64,000 nt of DNA from Saccharopolyspora flava (GTDB lineage: Bacteria; Actinomycetota; Actinomycetes; Mycobacteriales; Pseudonocardiaceae): positions 620,001 to 684,000 of the forward strand of contig NZ_FOZX01000003.1 in NCBI RefSeq assembly GCF_900116135.1, given 5' to 3'. This document shows positions 17,925-27,714 of this stretch, piece by piece. Made by a program: the position numbers and the translations under genes. The number at the start of each line of letters is the position of its first letter. The stretch's first letter is position 1. The notes under the pieces were generated by a model, which was given only the letters and a program-made list of their open reading frames with translations, was not told where the DNA came from and made no database searches.

Positions 17925-19464
17925 CGTCGGCCGCGAACGGCTCGATCAGCGAGGCCAGGTCCGGGCGGACCTTGGCCTGGATGCGGGTGCCCTCCGGCGT
18001 GTGCTCCTCGACGACGACCTCGCCGTCGTTGTGCAGCCGCGCCACGAGGTCGCCCCGGGTGTAGGGGATCAGGGCGTTGACGAACAGCTCCGGGCGGGGC
18101 AGCCGGTCGGCGATGATCTCGCGCAGGCCCTCGATGCCCTTGCCGCTGTGCGCGGAGACGAACACGGCTTCCGGGAGCAGGCGGCGCAGCTCGGCCATCC
18201 TGGTCGCGTCCACCGAGTCGATCTTGTTGACGACCAGCAGTTCCGGCGGCATCTCCGAGGCGTGCTCCTCGGAGATCTCGCTGAGCACCTCGCGCACGGC
18301 GGCGACCTGCTCGTGCGGCGAGGACTCGGAGCCGTCGACGACGTGGACCAGCAGGTCGGCGCTGGCGACCTCCTCCAGGGTGGAGCGGAACGCCTCGACG
18401 AGCTGGTGCGGCAGGTGCCGGACGAACCCGACGGTGTCGGTGAGCGTGTGCGGCCTGCCGTCCGGGGTGACCGCCTTGCGGGTGGTCGGGTCGAGGGTGG
18501 CGAACAGCGCGTCCTCGACCAGCACGCCGGCGCCGGTCAGGGCGTTGAGCAGGCTGGACTTGCCGGCGTTGGTGTAGCCGGCGATGGCCACGCCCGGGAC
18601 CTCGTTGGACTCGCGGCGGCTGCGCTTGGTGCCGCGGACGGTCTTCATCGCCGCGAGTTCCTTGCGCAGCTTGCTGATGCGCTTGTGCACGCTCCGGCGG
18701 TCGGTCTCCAGCTTGGTCTCACCGGGACCGCGGGTGCCCACGCCGCCGTTGGCGCCCGCCCGGCCACCGGCCTGACGGGACATCGTTTCACCCCAACCGC
18801 GCAGGCGCGGCAGGAAGTACTGCAGCTGGGCCAGCTCGACCTGCGCCTTGCCCTCCTTGGAGCGCGCGTGCTGGGCGAAGATGTCGAGGATCAGCGCGGT
18901 CCGGTCGACGACCTTGACCTTGAGCTTCTCCTCCAGCTGCCGCAGCTGGCCGGGCGAGAGCTCACCGTCGCAGATGACGGTGTCGGCGCCGTGCGAGGCG
19001 ACCAGGTCGCGCAGCTCGCGGACCTTGCCGGAGCCGATGTAGGTGCCCGGGTCGGGCCGGTCGCGGCGCTGGATGATGCCGTCGAGCACCTCCGACCCCG
19101 CGGTCTCGGCGAGGCGCGCGAGCTCGGCCAGCGAGGCGTCGGCGTGCTCGGCGTCGCCTTCGGTCCACACGCCCACGAGCACGACGCGCTCCAGGCGCAG
19201 CCGCCGGTACTCGACCTCGGTGATGTCCTCGAGCTCGGTGGACAGACCCGAGATCCGCCGGAGGGACGCGCGTTCCTCCAGCTCCATCTCGCCGGTGGAC
19301 GGCTCGTCCCCGTCGAGGATGGGTTCGAAATCGTCGACGTCGGCCAGGTCCTGGTCCCACGCCGGGTCCTGGTCGAGTCCTGCGTCCTGGTCGAGCTCTG
19401 GGGATGCGGTCAAGGAATCTCTCATCTCAGGGTCATTGTCCCACGCTGCGCGACCCATTTTCAT
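17914..19464 (-). CDS. hflX: GTPase HflX
   Basis: HflX is a ribosome-associated GTPase that splits stalled ribosomes under stress. The 516-residue protein has the HflX N-domain (GTYIGSGKVRELRDLV), the glycine-rich GGVGTRGPGETKLE linker, then the G domain with G1 GYTNAGKSS, G3 DTVGF and G4 NKID, and a C-terminal domain. The N-terminal 70 residues form an Asp-rich repeat-like tail (DQDAGLDQDPAWDQD), longer than in E. coli. The start is uncertain: ATG 19464 and the in-frame ATGs at 19458 and 19425 all lack a good ribosome site. Confidence 0.93.
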   Translation of the reverse strand: MKMGRAAWDNDPEMRDSLTASPELDQDAGLDQDPAWDQDLADVDDFEPILDGDEPSTGEMELEERASLRRISGLSTELEDITEVEYRRLRLERVVLVGVWTEGDAEHADASLAELARLAETAGSEVLDGIIQRRDRPDPGTYIGSGKVRELRDLVASHGADTVICDGELSPGQLRQLEEKLKVKVVDRTALILDIFAQHARSKEGKAQVELAQLQYFLPRLRGWGETMSRQAGGRAGANGGVGTRGPGETKLETDRRSVHKRISKLRKELAAMKTVRGTKRSRRESNEVPGVAIAGYTNAGKSSLLNALTGAGVLVEDALFATLDPTTRKAVTPDGRPHTLTDTVGFVRHLPHQLVEAFRSTLEEVASADLLVHVVDGSESSPHEQVAAVREVLSEISEEHASEMPPELLVVNKIDSVDATRMAELRRLLPEAVFVSAHSGKGIEGLREIIADRLPRPELFVNALIPYTRGDLVARLHNDGEVVVEEHTPEGTRIQAKVRPDLASLIEPFAADGAA

Positions 19465-19537
19465 GCGCAGCGCTGGTCCGCACCCGCTCGCGAGGCTCTG
19501 ACCTGCGCGTTCGGAGGAGCGGTCGGTGCGGGAGTCG

Positions 19538-20380
19538 TCACGGGTTCTGCCACCATCCGGCGTCGAGCCGTCCGCCGCCGACGAGGACGGCCGGTCCGGT
19601 GAGGGTCGAGCCGTCGGCGGTGATCTCGACCTCGACGGTGCCGCCGGGGACGTACACGATCCGGCGCCCGGTCATCTGACCCGCCGCGTGCAGGGCCGCG
19701 GCGGTCGCGGCGACGGTGCCGGTGCCGCAGGAGCGGGTCTCGCCCACGCCGCGCTCGTGCACCCGCATGCGCACCTCGTCGCCGCCCAGCGGCCGGACGA
19801 ACTCGACGTTCACGCCGTCCGGGAACAGGTGCTCGTCGTGCGGCGGGGCGGTCTCGAGGTCGAGCGCGTCGAGGTCGTGGTCGCCGACGCACGCCAGGTG
19901 GGGATTGCCGACGTCGACGGCGACCCCGGAGAACACCTGGCCGGACACGGCGGTGTCGGACTCGCCGAAGATCTTGGCCTGCCCCATCTCGACGGTCACC
20001 CGGCCGTCGTCGTGCGTGCGCACCGGCCGGATGCCCGCGCGGGTGCCGACCGGCAGCTCGCCGGGTTCGGCGAGGCCGGACTCGACGAGGTACCGGGCGA
20101 AGACCCGCACCCCGTTGCCGCACATCTCGGCGATGGAGCCGTCGGCGTTGCGGTAGTCCATGAACCACACGTCACCGGCGACGTCCGCGGGGGCGTCGGG
20201 CAGGTTGGCCGCGCGGATCACGCGCAGCACGCCGTCGGCTCCCAGGCCGCGCTGCCGGTCGCACAGCGCGCGCACCCGGTGCTCGGTGAGCTCCAGCTCA
20301 CCGTCCGGGTCGGGGAGGATGACGAAGTCGTTCTGCGTCCCGTGGCCCTTGATGTACTCGGGTCCTGCGAAGGCGTGCAC
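19538..20380 (-). CDS. dapF: Diaminopimelate epimerase
   Basis: DapF converts LL- to meso-diaminopimelate for lysine and peptidoglycan synthesis. The 280-residue protein carries both catalytic cysteines: Cys87 in MCGNGVRVFARY and Cys218 in RSCGTGTVAA. The N-terminus (KGHGTQNDFV) is typical of the family. The GTG at 20380 begins 9 bases after the miaA stop, with no clear ribosome site, so translational coupling to miaA is likely. hflX follows after 73 bases. The order miaA-dapF-hflX matches mycobacteria. Confidence 0.95.
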   Translation of the reverse strand: MHAFAGPEYIKGHGTQNDFVILPDPDGELELTEHRVRALCDRQRGLGADGVLRVIRAANLPDAPADVAGDVWFMDYRNADGSIAEMCGNGVRVFARYLVESGLAEPGELPVGTRAGIRPVRTHDDGRVTVEMGQAKIFGESDTAVSGQVFSGVAVDVGNPHLACVGDHDLDALDLETAPPHDEHLFPDGVNVEFVRPLGGDEVRMRVHERGVGETRSCGTGTVAATAAALHAAGQMTGRRIVYVPGGTVEVEITADGSTLTGPAVLVGGGRLDAGWWQNP

Positions 20381-20389
20381 GTGGCCAGT

Positions 20390-21301
20390 CTACGGATTCA
20401 CCAGGGCAAGGACATCGTCGGCAAGGGAGGCCTCGGCGGCGTCGAACCAGCGGATGCGGTCGTCGCGGCGGAACCAGGACCGCTGCCGCCGCACGAACCG
20501 GCGGGTCAGCCGCGCGGTCTCGGCGGCCGCGGCGGTCATGTCGCCCGCTCCGTCGAACTCGGCGAGCACCTGCTGGTAGCCCAGCGCGCGGGAGGCGGTG
20601 CGGCCGTGCCGCAGGCCCTGCTCCTCCAGGTGGCGCACCTCGTCGGCCAGGCCCGCGTCGAACATGCGGGTCACGCGCTCGTCGACGCGGTCGTCGAGGT
20701 CCTCGGCGGGGCGGTCCAGGCCGATCAGCACGGTGCCGTAGCGGGCGGGGCCGGGCGTGGGCAGGTTCGCCGAGAACGGCCGTCCGGTGATCTCGATGAC
20801 CTCCAGCGCGCGCACGATGCGCCGTCCGTTGCTGGTCAGGATGGCCGTCGCGGCGGCGGGGTCGAGCTCGGCGAGCCTGCGGTGCAGCGCGACCGGTCCC
20901 AGCCGGGCCAGCTCGTCCTCGTACTTCTGGCGCACCTGCGGGTCGGTCCCGGGGAAGGACAGGTCGTCGACGATGGCCTGCACGTAGAGCCCGGAGCCGC
21001 CGACGAGGATCGGGGTGCGGCCGCGCGCGAGGACGTCCTCCACGTCGGCGCGGGCGGCGCGCTGGTAGGCCGCGACGGAGGCGGTCTCGGTGACGTCGAG
21101 GACGTCGAGCTGGTGGTGCGGGATGCCGCGTCGTTCCTCGGCGGTGAGCTTGGCGGTGCCGATGTCCATGCCTCGGTAGAGCTGCATCGCGTCGGCGTTG
21201 ATCACCTCGCCGTCGAGGCGTTCGGCGAGCGCTACTGCCAGGTCGGACTTGCCGGTCGCGGTGGGGCCGACGACGGCGACGGGGTGCGGGAGCGGGGACA
21301 C
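20390..21301 (-). CDS. miaA: tRNA dimethylallyltransferase
   Basis: MiaA adds the dimethylallyl group to A37 of tRNAs that read U-starting codons. The 303-residue protein has the P-loop [11 protein letters not shown], the [15 protein letters not shown] segment and GGSGLY, all standard. MiaB, which completes the 2-methylthio modification, is encoded 3 kb away at 24197. The start is a GTG at 21301 with AAGG upstream, 29 bases after the LigB-like gene ends. Confidence 0.95.
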   Translation of the reverse strand: MSPLPHPVAVVGPTATGKSDLAVALAERLDGEVINADAMQLYRGMDIGTAKLTAEERRGIPHHQLDVLDVTETASVAAYQRAARADVEDVLARGRTPILVGGSGLYVQAIVDDLSFPGTDPQVRQKYEDELARLGPVALHRRLAELDPAAATAILTSNGRRIVRALEVIEITGRPFSANLPTPGPARYGTVLIGLDRPAEDLDDRVDERVTRMFDAGLADEVRHLEEQGLRHGRTASRALGYQQVLAEFDGAGDMTAAAAETARLTRRFVRRQRSWFRRDDRIRWFDAAEASLADDVLALVNP

Positions 21302-21330
21302 ACCAGAACCTTAAGAGCTCGCCCGGCGCC

Positions 21331-22041
21331 TCAGTCGGCCCTGGTCCAGGTGGCGACCTCGTAGGTCACCCCGAACGGGGTGCCCGAGTAGAGCAGTTCA
21401 CCCCTCCAGGTGCCGTCGGCGACCACTCCCGGTAGCACCTGCAGGGCCTCGCGAGGCACCCCGACCTCGGCGCACAGCGCGGGGTCCAGCTCCATCAGGG
21501 CCTGGGCGTCGACGCCGGCAAGCGCGGTGGCCAGCAGGTCGTCGAGCGGGGCCGCCCGGTGGTCGGGCCGGTGCGGGGAGCGCTCGTCGGAGCAGTTGCT
21601 GCCCTCGGCCAGGACCAGCAGCGCGGTGTCGGCTCCGGCGAGCTCGGCGCCCAGGTCGCGGCACTGCTCGGCCGGGGTGCCGGGGGCCAGCAGCCGCACG
21701 TCGACGGCCCGGGCTCCCGCCTGCTCGCGCAGCAGGCCCGCGATGAGAGCGGGCAGCGGCAGGTCCGGGTCGGGTTCGACCCCATCTCCGGGCGTGGCAT
21801 CTCCGAGCGAGACGCGCACGTCCCGTCCGTAGGCGGCGAAGGTGCCCGCGGTGTTCGAACTGAATCGGATCGGGCCGGATGGATCTACGCCAACGGCCAC
21901 CCATTCGGCGCTCGAATCCGCCAGACTGGACACGGCGCGCAAACAGGCGCCCCGCAACCGCTCGGTTTCGGCATCGGCCCGCACGGTCAGGGCGGGAACC
22001 AGCAGCGGCGGGTACGGCACGACGGCGACGCGGGTGATCAC
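21331..22041 (-). CDS. LigB-like (class III extradiol dioxygenase fold) protein, Rv2728c position
   Basis: A 236-residue protein occupying the position of mycobacterial Rv2728c upstream of miaA. The opening VAVVPYPPLLVPALT and later ADTALLVLAEGSNCSDERSP resemble the LigB/MEMO fold. Catalytic histidines of true extradiol dioxygenases are not evident (few His residues overall), so an enzymatic dioxygenase role is doubtful. It heads the minus-strand run with miaA, dapF and hflX. The start is GTG at 22041. Confidence 0.72.
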   Translation of the reverse strand: MITRVAVVPYPPLLVPALTVRADAETERLRGACLRAVSSLADSSAEWVAVGVDPSGPIRFSSNTAGTFAAYGRDVRVSLGDATPGDGVEPDPDLPLPALIAGLLREQAGARAVDVRLLAPGTPAEQCRDLGAELAGADTALLVLAEGSNCSDERSPHRPDHRAAPLDDLLATALAGVDAQALMELDPALCAEVGVPREALQVLPGVVADGTWRGELLYSGTPFGVTYEVATWTRAD

Positions 22042-22373
22042 ATCCGTGCACGTTAAGAGGTCACGGTCGAGTTGGCTGGAGCGGGTGGCCGCGGTGGGCG
22101 GCGAGACGGTCCGATGCGCGGCATCGGCACCCTGCTCGCTGCCGCCGGGTGGTCCTCCGATGACAATGAAGCCGTGCAGGTCACGACGTCGCGAGGTTTC
22201 GGCCGGGCACTGATTCGGGCGCGGAGTACCGGATCGGCTGCTGACCTGTTTGAATGCGCCAGCGGAAGCCGGACCATCCGACGGTTCGGGCTAACGCTTG
22301 CTGGGCCCCGCCGATGCGGGGCGCCCGTGCCGGACACGGGCATCGGAGCGGGCACGCAAGGAGGAAGCCGGCC
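22042..22373. other. 332-base divergent intergenic region with a 5' hairpin
   Basis: No supportable gene lies here; the short frames are Arg/Gly-rich and lack ribosome sites. It must hold the promoters of the divergent LigB-like and DUF349 genes. At 22311-22346, just before the DUF349 ribosome site, a two-part hairpin is visible: CCGATG pairing with CATCGG and GCCCGTG pairing with CACGGGC, with a six-base bulge. Confidence 0.45.
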
Positions 22374-23699
22374 ATGACGCACCAGGACACGACCCCCGAG
22401 TCGGTCGCCAGCAAGGCGGTCGCGGACTCGACCAGCAGCAGCACCGGGTCACCCGCGGTCGCGCCCGCAGTACCGAAAGCCTCCTCGGACCCGACCAAGT
22501 GGGGACGGGTGGACGCCGACGGCACGGTGTACGTGAGCACCGCCGACGGCGAGCGGGCGATCGGTTCCTGGCAAGCCGGTGATGCGGCCGAAGGCCTGGC
22601 CCTCTACGCCCGCAAGTTCGACGACATGGTCACCGAGGTCGAGCTGCTGGAGACCCGGCTGGGCACCCACGCCGGGGACCCGAAGCACACGCTGACCAGC
22701 GCGAAGCACCTGCAGGAGGCGCTTCCCGACGCGGCCGTGATCGGTGATCTCACCGCGCTGGCGGCGCGCCTGGAGCACCTGGTGGCCCGGGCCGAGGAAG
22801 CCGTCGAGGGCGCCAAGCACGAGAAGGAGCGCGCCCGCGCGGAGGCCATCGCCCGCAAGGAGGCGCTGGTCGCCGAGGCCGAGGAGATCGCGCACGAGTC
22901 GACGCACTGGAAGTCGGCGGGCGACCGGCTGCGGCAGATCCTCGAGGAGTGGAAGAAGGTCCGCGGCGTCGACCGCAAGACCGACGAGCAGCTGTGGCGG
23001 CGGTTCTCCAAGGCCCGCGATGCCTTCAGCCGCCGTCGCGGTTCGCACTTCGCCGAGCTGGACCGCCAGCGCGCGGCCTCGAAGGCGCACAAGCAGGAGC
23101 TGGTCGAGGAGGCCGAGTCGCTGACCGAGTCCAGCGACTGGGGCGAGACGGCCAACCGCTACAAGCAGCTGATGCAGGAGTGGAAGGCCGCGGGGCGCGC
23201 ACCCAAGGACACCGACGAGGCGCTGTGGCAGCGCTTCCGCGCCGCCCAGGACCGGTTCTTCAGCCGTCGTTCGGCGGCGTTCTCCGAGCGCGACGCCGAG
23301 TACGCCGCCAACGCGAAGCTGAAGGAGGAGCTGCTGGTCGAGGCCGAGCAGATCGATCCGTCGGCGGATCTGAAGGCGGCGCAGTCGCAGCTGCAGCGGT
23401 TGCAGGAGCGCTGGGACGAGATCGGCAAGGTGCCGCGCGAGCGGATGCGCGAGCTGGAGGGACGGCTGCGCGCGGTGGCGGACAAGGTCCACGACGCCGC
23501 CGACGCCCAGTGGCGTCGCACCGACCCGGAGGCCCAGGCCCGCGTCGACCAGTTCCGGGGCCGCGTGGAGCAGTTCGAGGCGCAGGCCGAGAAGGCCCGG
23601 GCCAAGGGCGACGAGCGCCAGGCGAAGAAGGCCGACGAGCAGGCCGCGCAGTGGCGCGAGTGGCTGCACGCCGCGGAGCAGGCCATCGCGAGCCGCTGA
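22374..23699 (+). CDS. DUF349 coiled-coil protein
   Basis: A 441-residue, highly charged cytosolic protein with three DUF349 repeats, each a three-helix unit: LEEWKKVRGVDRKTDEQLW, MQEWKAAGRAPKDTDEALW and LQERWDEIGKVPRERMREL. Coiled-coil Glu/Ala/Lys helices separate and follow them. Related proteins lie beside miaB in mycobacteria (Rv2731). The function is unknown; some DUF349 proteins bind RNA or ribosomes. The ATG at 22374 has AGGAGG about 8 bases upstream; upstream in-frame starts are Arg-rich leader. Confidence 0.88.
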   Translation: MTHQDTTPESVASKAVADSTSSSTGSPAVAPAVPKASSDPTKWGRVDADGTVYVSTADGERAIGSWQAGDAAEGLALYARKFDDMVTEVELLETRLGTHAGDPKHTLTSAKHLQEALPDAAVIGDLTALAARLEHLVARAEEAVEGAKHEKERARAEAIARKEALVAEAEEIAHESTHWKSAGDRLRQILEEWKKVRGVDRKTDEQLWRRFSKARDAFSRRRGSHFAELDRQRAASKAHKQELVEEAESLTESSDWGETANRYKQLMQEWKAAGRAPKDTDEALWQRFRAAQDRFFSRRSAAFSERDAEYAANAKLKEELLVEAEQIDPSADLKAAQSQLQRLQERWDEIGKVPRERMRELEGRLRAVADKVHDAADAQWRRTDPEAQARVDQFRGRVEQFEAQAEKARAKGDERQAKKADEQAAQWREWLHAAEQAIASR

Positions 23700-23706
23700 T
23701 CACAAC

Positions 23707-23748
23707 GCGAACGAGCCCCGCACCTGATCCGGTGCGGGGCTCGTTCGC
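23707..23748. terminator. Bidirectional hairpin terminator after DUF349
   Basis: A perfect 18-bp stem (23707-23724 with 23731-23748) with a 6-base loop, placed between the convergent DUF349 gene and the membrane-protein gene. There is no T-run on either side. Confidence 0.75.
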
Positions 23749-23756
23749 GCGAGGTC

Positions 23757-24209
23757 TCAGTCGCGGGACCAGACGATGCGCATCCACTGGACGGCCAGGA
23801 CCAGCATGCACGCGACCGCGAGGAGCAGGCCGACGCCCGGGCCCTCGGTGCCGCTGGTCTGCCGCGACCAGATCGCGATCATGCCCTCGAAGGTGACCAC
23901 CACACCGGCGAGACCGGCCACGAACGCCGCTCCCCAGAAGCGGGTGATCAGCGCCAGGGCTCCGAAGCCGAGTCCGATGATGGTGGAGTTGATCGCGAAC
24001 AGCCGCGGCAGCAGGCCGACCTTCAGCTCCGGGTCGGTCTGCCCGGCCAGCACCTGCCAGCCCGCGCTGTCACCGGCCCACGGCAGCAGCGCGCTCACCA
24101 CCAGCACGAGCATCACCATGGCGATGATCAGGGCCTTGGGGCCCGGGTCGAAGCGCCGCAGCACCGCGATGCGGGGTTTGACGTCCTGTTCCTCGCTCAA
24201 CACGCACAT
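23757..24209 (-). CDS. Four-helix membrane protein (Rv2732c position)
   Basis: A 150-residue protein with a short charged N-terminus and four membrane helices: [19 protein letters not shown], a central pair around [19 protein letters not shown] and [19 protein letters not shown], and [16 protein letters not shown]. It follows miaB, overlapping its stop by 13 bases, and matches the place of mycobacterial Rv2732c. The function is unknown. ATG 24209 has AGCAGGG directly upstream; a GTG at 24203 is an alternative. Confidence 0.8.
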   Translation of the reverse strand: MCVLSEEQDVKPRIAVLRRFDPGPKALIIAMVMLVLVVSALLPWAGDSAGWQVLAGQTDPELKVGLLPRLFAINSTIIGLGFGALALITRFWGAAFVAGLAGVVVTFEGMIAIWSRQTSGTEGPGVGLLLAVACMLVLAVQWMRIVWSRD

Positions 24210-25681
24210 CCCTGCTGGGCCGCCGGCTGCGGGGCCGGGGCGCCGATGGAGGGCAACCCGAGGCTGACCCCGGAGGTCTTGGGCCGCACGCCCTCTTCCC
24301 AGTGGTCGCCGGCGCGGGTCCGGCGGTGGCCGGTGATCTCGGTGTCGGCGACCAGGTGGTGCGGGGCGGCGCGGGTGATCGTGGTGCGCACGAGATCGCC
24401 GGGGCGGATCTCGCCGTCGAGGGCGCCGGTGGGCGTGAAGTGCACCAGGCGGCCGTCGCGGGCGCGGCCGGTGAGCCGGTGGGTCTCGGCGTCCTTGCGC
24501 CCCTCCCCCTCGGCGACCAGCAGCTCGACCTCGCGGCCGACGATCTTCTTGTTCTCGTCCCAGGAGATCTCGTTCTGCAGCGCGACCAGCCGGTCGTAGC
24601 GCTGCTGGACGACCTCCTTGGGCAGCTGGTCGGGCATGTCGGCGGCGGGGGTGCCCGGGCGCTTGGAGTACTGGAAGGTGAAGGCGCTGGAGAACCGGGC
24701 GCGGCGCACGACGTCCATCGTGGCCTCGAAGTCCTCCTCGGTCTCCCCCGGGAACCCGACGATGATGTCGGTGGTGATGGCCGCCTCCGGCATGGCCTGG
24801 CGGACCTTGCCGACGATGTCGAGGAAGCGCTCGCTGCGGTAGGAGCGGCGCATCGCCTTGAGGATCCGGTCCGAGCCGGACTGCAGCGGCATGTGCAGCT
24901 GCGGGCAGACGTTGGGCGTCTCGGCCATCGCCTCGATGACGTCGTCGGTGAAGTCGCGCGGGTGCGGCGAGGTGAAGCGAACCCGCTCCAGGCCGTCGAT
25001 CTCACCGCAGGAGCGCAGCAGCTTGCCGAAGGCGAAGCGGTCCCCGAACTCCACGCCGTAGGCGTTGACGTTCTGGCCCAGCAGGGTCACCTCGAGCACG
25101 CCCTCGGAGACCAGCGCCTCGACCTCGGAGAGGATCTCGCCGGGACGGCGGTCCTTCTCCTTGCCGCGCAGCGACGGCACGATGCAGAAGGTGCAGGTGT
25201 TGTTGCAGCCGACCGACACCGAGACCCAGCCGGAGTAGGCGGAGTCGCGCCGGGCGGGCAGCGTGGACGGGAAGACGTCCAGCGACTCCAGGATCTCGAC
25301 CTCGGCCTCCTGGTTGTGCCGCGCGCGTTCCAGCAGCGTCGGCAGCGAACCGAGGTTGTGGGTGCCGAAGACGACGTCGACCCAGGGCGCCTTCTTGACG
25401 ATGGTGTCGCGGTCCTTCTGCGCGAGGCAGCCCCCGACGGCGATCTGCATGTCGGGGTTGATGTCCTTCTGCGGACGCATGTGGCCGAGCGTGCCGTAGA
25501 GCCGGTTGTCGGCGTTCTCGCGCACCGCGCAGGTGTTGAACACGACCACGTCGGCGGGCGTCTCCCCGCCGCCGGCGGCCCGCACGTATCCGGCGTCCTC
25601 CAGCATGCCCGCGAGCCGCTCGGAGTCGTGCACGTTCATCTGGCAGCCGAAAGTGCGGATCTCGTACGTCTTCGTGCTCAC
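24197..25681 (-). CDS. miaB: tRNA-2-methylthio-N6-dimethylallyladenosine synthase
   Basis: MiaB is a radical-SAM methylthiotransferase that thiomethylates i6A37 in tRNA. The 494-residue protein has the auxiliary-cluster cysteines in [14 protein letters not shown] and GGCLAQ, the radical-SAM motif CNNTCTFC and a C-terminal TRAM domain ([13 protein letters not shown] onward). The start is GTG at 25681 with GGAA upstream. It is divergent from the glu operon. Here miaB is followed on the other side by transporter and Entner-Doudoroff genes, unlike mycobacteria, where recX/recA are near. Confidence 0.95.
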   Translation of the reverse strand: MSTKTYEIRTFGCQMNVHDSERLAGMLEDAGYVRAAGGGETPADVVVFNTCAVRENADNRLYGTLGHMRPQKDINPDMQIAVGGCLAQKDRDTIVKKAPWVDVVFGTHNLGSLPTLLERARHNQEAEVEILESLDVFPSTLPARRDSAYSGWVSVSVGCNNTCTFCIVPSLRGKEKDRRPGEILSEVEALVSEGVLEVTLLGQNVNAYGVEFGDRFAFGKLLRSCGEIDGLERVRFTSPHPRDFTDDVIEAMAETPNVCPQLHMPLQSGSDRILKAMRRSYRSERFLDIVGKVRQAMPEAAITTDIIVGFPGETEEDFEATMDVVRRARFSSAFTFQYSKRPGTPAADMPDQLPKEVVQQRYDRLVALQNEISWDENKKIVGREVELLVAEGEGRKDAETHRLTGRARDGRLVHFTPTGALDGEIRPGDLVRTTITRAAPHHLVADTEITGHRRTRAGDHWEEGVRPKTSGVSLGLPSIGAPAPQPAAQQGCAC

Positions 25682-25780
25682 CGTTCCACGGTAGCGCCTG
25701 GTCAGATCGCCGATTCACCCGCCCGGACCGATGATGGAGCGGCACCGGGACACACCAACCAACTACGGAGAGCGACGAAG

Positions 25781-25828
25781 ATGTTCCGGTTAAGCCGTTA
25801 CGTCGACAACCACAACTGCATTGCGTAA
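25781..25828 (+). CDS. 15-residue candidate leader peptide before gluABCD
   Basis: ATG TTC CGG TTA AGC ... TAA encodes MFRLSRYVDNHNCIA. CGGAGAG lies about 11 bases upstream. The R-Y-V-D...C pattern recalls the short putative leader peptides (RxHVD...C) that precede sulfur and transport genes in streptomycetes. It includes a TTA codon, rare in such GC-rich DNA. It ends 104 bases before gluA. Coding is inferred from this resemblance and from the ribosome site; it may also be chance. Confidence 0.4.
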   Translation: MFRLSRYVDNHNCIA

Positions 25829-25932
25829 CTGAGTTGAAACAACGTATCGATCCCAACCACTGGACTCCGGCCACGCGGCAGGCTTAAGTTTCGGCCAACG
25901 AAATCCACATACGACGCATTCGGGAGCACTGA

Positions 25933-26688
25933 ATGACCGCAGCCCCCACGGACGCTCCGATGATCCGGATGTCCGCGGTCGACAAGTTCTTCGGCTCACT
26001 GCACGTGCTGCGGTCGATCGACCTCGAGGTGCCCAGGGGCCAGGTCGTCGTCGTGCTGGGTCCCTCCGGCTCCGGCAAGTCGACGCTGTGCCGCGCCATC
26101 AACCGGCTCGAACCGATCGACTCCGGTTCGATCGAGATCGACGGCGTGCCGCTGCCCGCCGAGGGACGTGCCCTGGCCGAGCTGCGCGCCGACGTCGGCA
26201 TGGTCTTCCAGCAGTTCAACCTCTTCGCGCACAAGACGATCCTGGACAACGTCACGCTCGGGCCGATCAAGGTGCGCGGGCAGAACCGGGACGAGGCCAA
26301 GCGCGAGGCCACGAAGCTGCTGGAGCGCGTGGGCATCGCCGACCAGGCCGACAAGTACCCGGCGCAGCTCTCCGGCGGTCAGCAGCAGCGGGCGGCGATC
26401 GCCCGGGCGCTGGCCATGAAGCCGAAGGTGATGCTCTTCGACGAGCCGACCTCCGCGCTGGACCCGGAGATGGTCAACGAGGTGCTCGACGTGATGACCG
26501 GCCTGGCCGACGAGGGCATGACGATGGTCGTCGTCACGCACGAGATGGGTTTCGCCCGCCGCGCCGCGCACCGCGTCCTGTTCATGGCCGATGGCGAGGT
26601 CGTCGAGGACGCCGAGCCCGAGAAGTTCTTCGGAGAGCCGAAGAGCGACCGGGCCAAGGACTTCCTCGGCAAGATCCTCACCCACTGA
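25933..26688 (+). CDS. gluA: Glutamate-type ABC transporter ATPase
   Basis: The ATP-binding subunit of a polar amino-acid importer, 251 residues. It has Walker [12 protein letters not shown], the Q-loop in MVFQQFNLF, the signature [15 protein letters not shown], Walker [13 protein letters not shown] and the H-loop VVTHEMGF. It matches GluA/GlnQ-type subunits. The ATG at 25933 has CGGGAG 6 bases upstream. It begins the gluABCD operon. Confidence 0.94.
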   Translation: MTAAPTDAPMIRMSAVDKFFGSLHVLRSIDLEVPRGQVVVVLGPSGSGKSTLCRAINRLEPIDSGSIEIDGVPLPAEGRALAELRADVGMVFQQFNLFAHKTILDNVTLGPIKVRGQNRDEAKREATKLLERVGIADQADKYPAQLSGGQQQRAAIARALAMKPKVMLFDEPTSALDPEMVNEVLDVMTGLADEGMTMVVVTHEMGFARRAAHRVLFMADGEVVEDAEPEKFFGEPKSDRAKDFLGKILTH

Positions 26689-26725
26689 AGTGTCACCACC
26701 CACTGCACAGAGAGGCGTTAAGCAG

Positions 26726-27631
26726 ATGCGAGGCAAGAGGTTTCGTCTGGTCACGGTGCTGACGGCATCGCTGGCCCTGGCGTTGTCCGCCTGCGGCGGG
26801 GGCGGTGAGAACCAGCTCGCCGGCGGCGGTGGCGCTCCGGAGATCCCGGTCGACCAGAACGCCCAGTTCGAGCCCGGCACCACGATGGCCAACCTCAAGC
26901 AGGCGGGCACCATCCGGATCGGCACCAAGATCGACCAGCCGCTGTTCGGCCTGAACGACCTCGAGGGCAAGCCGCAGGGCTTCGACGTCGAGATGGCCAA
27001 GCTGGTCGCGGCCAAGCTGGGCATCCCGGCCGACAAGATCCAGTGGGTCGAGGCGCCGAGCAAGACCCGCGAGGAGATCATCGAGCAGGGCCGGGTCGAC
27101 ATGGTGGTGGCGACCTACACCATCAACGACTCGCGCAAGCAGCGGATCAGCTTCGCCGGGCCGTACTACACCGCCGGTCAGGACATCATGGTCAAGTCCG
27201 ACGACTCCCGGATCACCGGTCCGGAGACGCTGCGGCCCACCGGCGCGAAGGTCTGCTCGGTGACCGGCTCGACCCCGGCCGAGAAGATCAAGGAGTACGT
27301 CGACCCGCAGAACCTGGTGCTCTTCGACGTCTACTCCAAGTGCGCCGACGCGCTGCGCACCGGCCAGGTCCAGGCCGTGACCACGGACAACGTGATCCTG
27401 ATGGGCCTGGTCGAGAAGAGCGGCGGCCAGTTCAAGCTCGTGCAGAAGCCCTTCACCGAGGAGCCCTACGGCATCGGCATCAAGAAGGGCGACACGAAGT
27501 TCTGCGAGTTCATCGACAAGACCCTCGCGCAGGCCGGCCAGGACGGCACCTACGCGAAGGCCTGGCAGGCCACGGCCGGGAAGGTGTCGCCGCAGACGCC
27601 GAACCTGCCGCAGCCCGACCCCTGCAGCTGA
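26726..27631 (+). CDS. gluB: Amino-acid-binding lipoprotein of the ABC importer
   Basis: The extracellular substrate-binding subunit, 301 residues. A lipoprotein signal (LALALSACGGGG, lipidated Cys in LSAC) precedes the two-lobed SBP_bac_3 fold: GTIRIGTKIDQPLFGL, GFDVEMAKLVAAKLGI and DMVVATYTIND in lobe I, then lobe II and a return to lobe I (GIGIKKGDTKFCEFIDKT). It delivers glutamate or a related acidic or amide amino acid to GluCD. The ATG at 26726 is chosen for the signal peptide. Two extra Cys (KVCSV, KCADA) sit in lobe II. Confidence 0.93.
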   Translation: MRGKRFRLVTVLTASLALALSACGGGGENQLAGGGGAPEIPVDQNAQFEPGTTMANLKQAGTIRIGTKIDQPLFGLNDLEGKPQGFDVEMAKLVAAKLGIPADKIQWVEAPSKTREEIIEQGRVDMVVATYTINDSRKQRISFAGPYYTAGQDIMVKSDDSRITGPETLRPTGAKVCSVTGSTPAEKIKEYVDPQNLVLFDVYSKCADALRTGQVQAVTTDNVILMGLVEKSGGQFKLVQKPFTEEPYGIGIKKGDTKFCEFIDKTLAQAGQDGTYAKAWQATAGKVSPQTPNLPQPDPCS

Positions 27632-27643
27632 CCTGATCGCGGA

Positions 27644-27678
27644 ATGAGGGTGCCGCCCGATCGGGTCGGCACCCTCAT
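27644..27678 (+). terminator. Intercistronic hairpin between gluB and gluC
   Basis: ATGAGGGTGCCG (27644-27655) pairs perfectly with CGGCACCCTCAT (27667-27678), and the loop CCCGATCGGG can fold too. No strong T-run follows, so it probably attenuates or protects mRNA rather than ending transcription. Confidence 0.65.
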
Positions 27679-27714
27679 CTCTTGGGCCCCATCTCTTCGG
27701 CCGGAGTGGAATCT

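Noticed and set aside
22072-22377. Possible 101-residue gene before DUF349
   Set aside because: Arg/Gly-rich translation, no ribosome site and overlap with the DUF349 leader and start; treated as intergenic.
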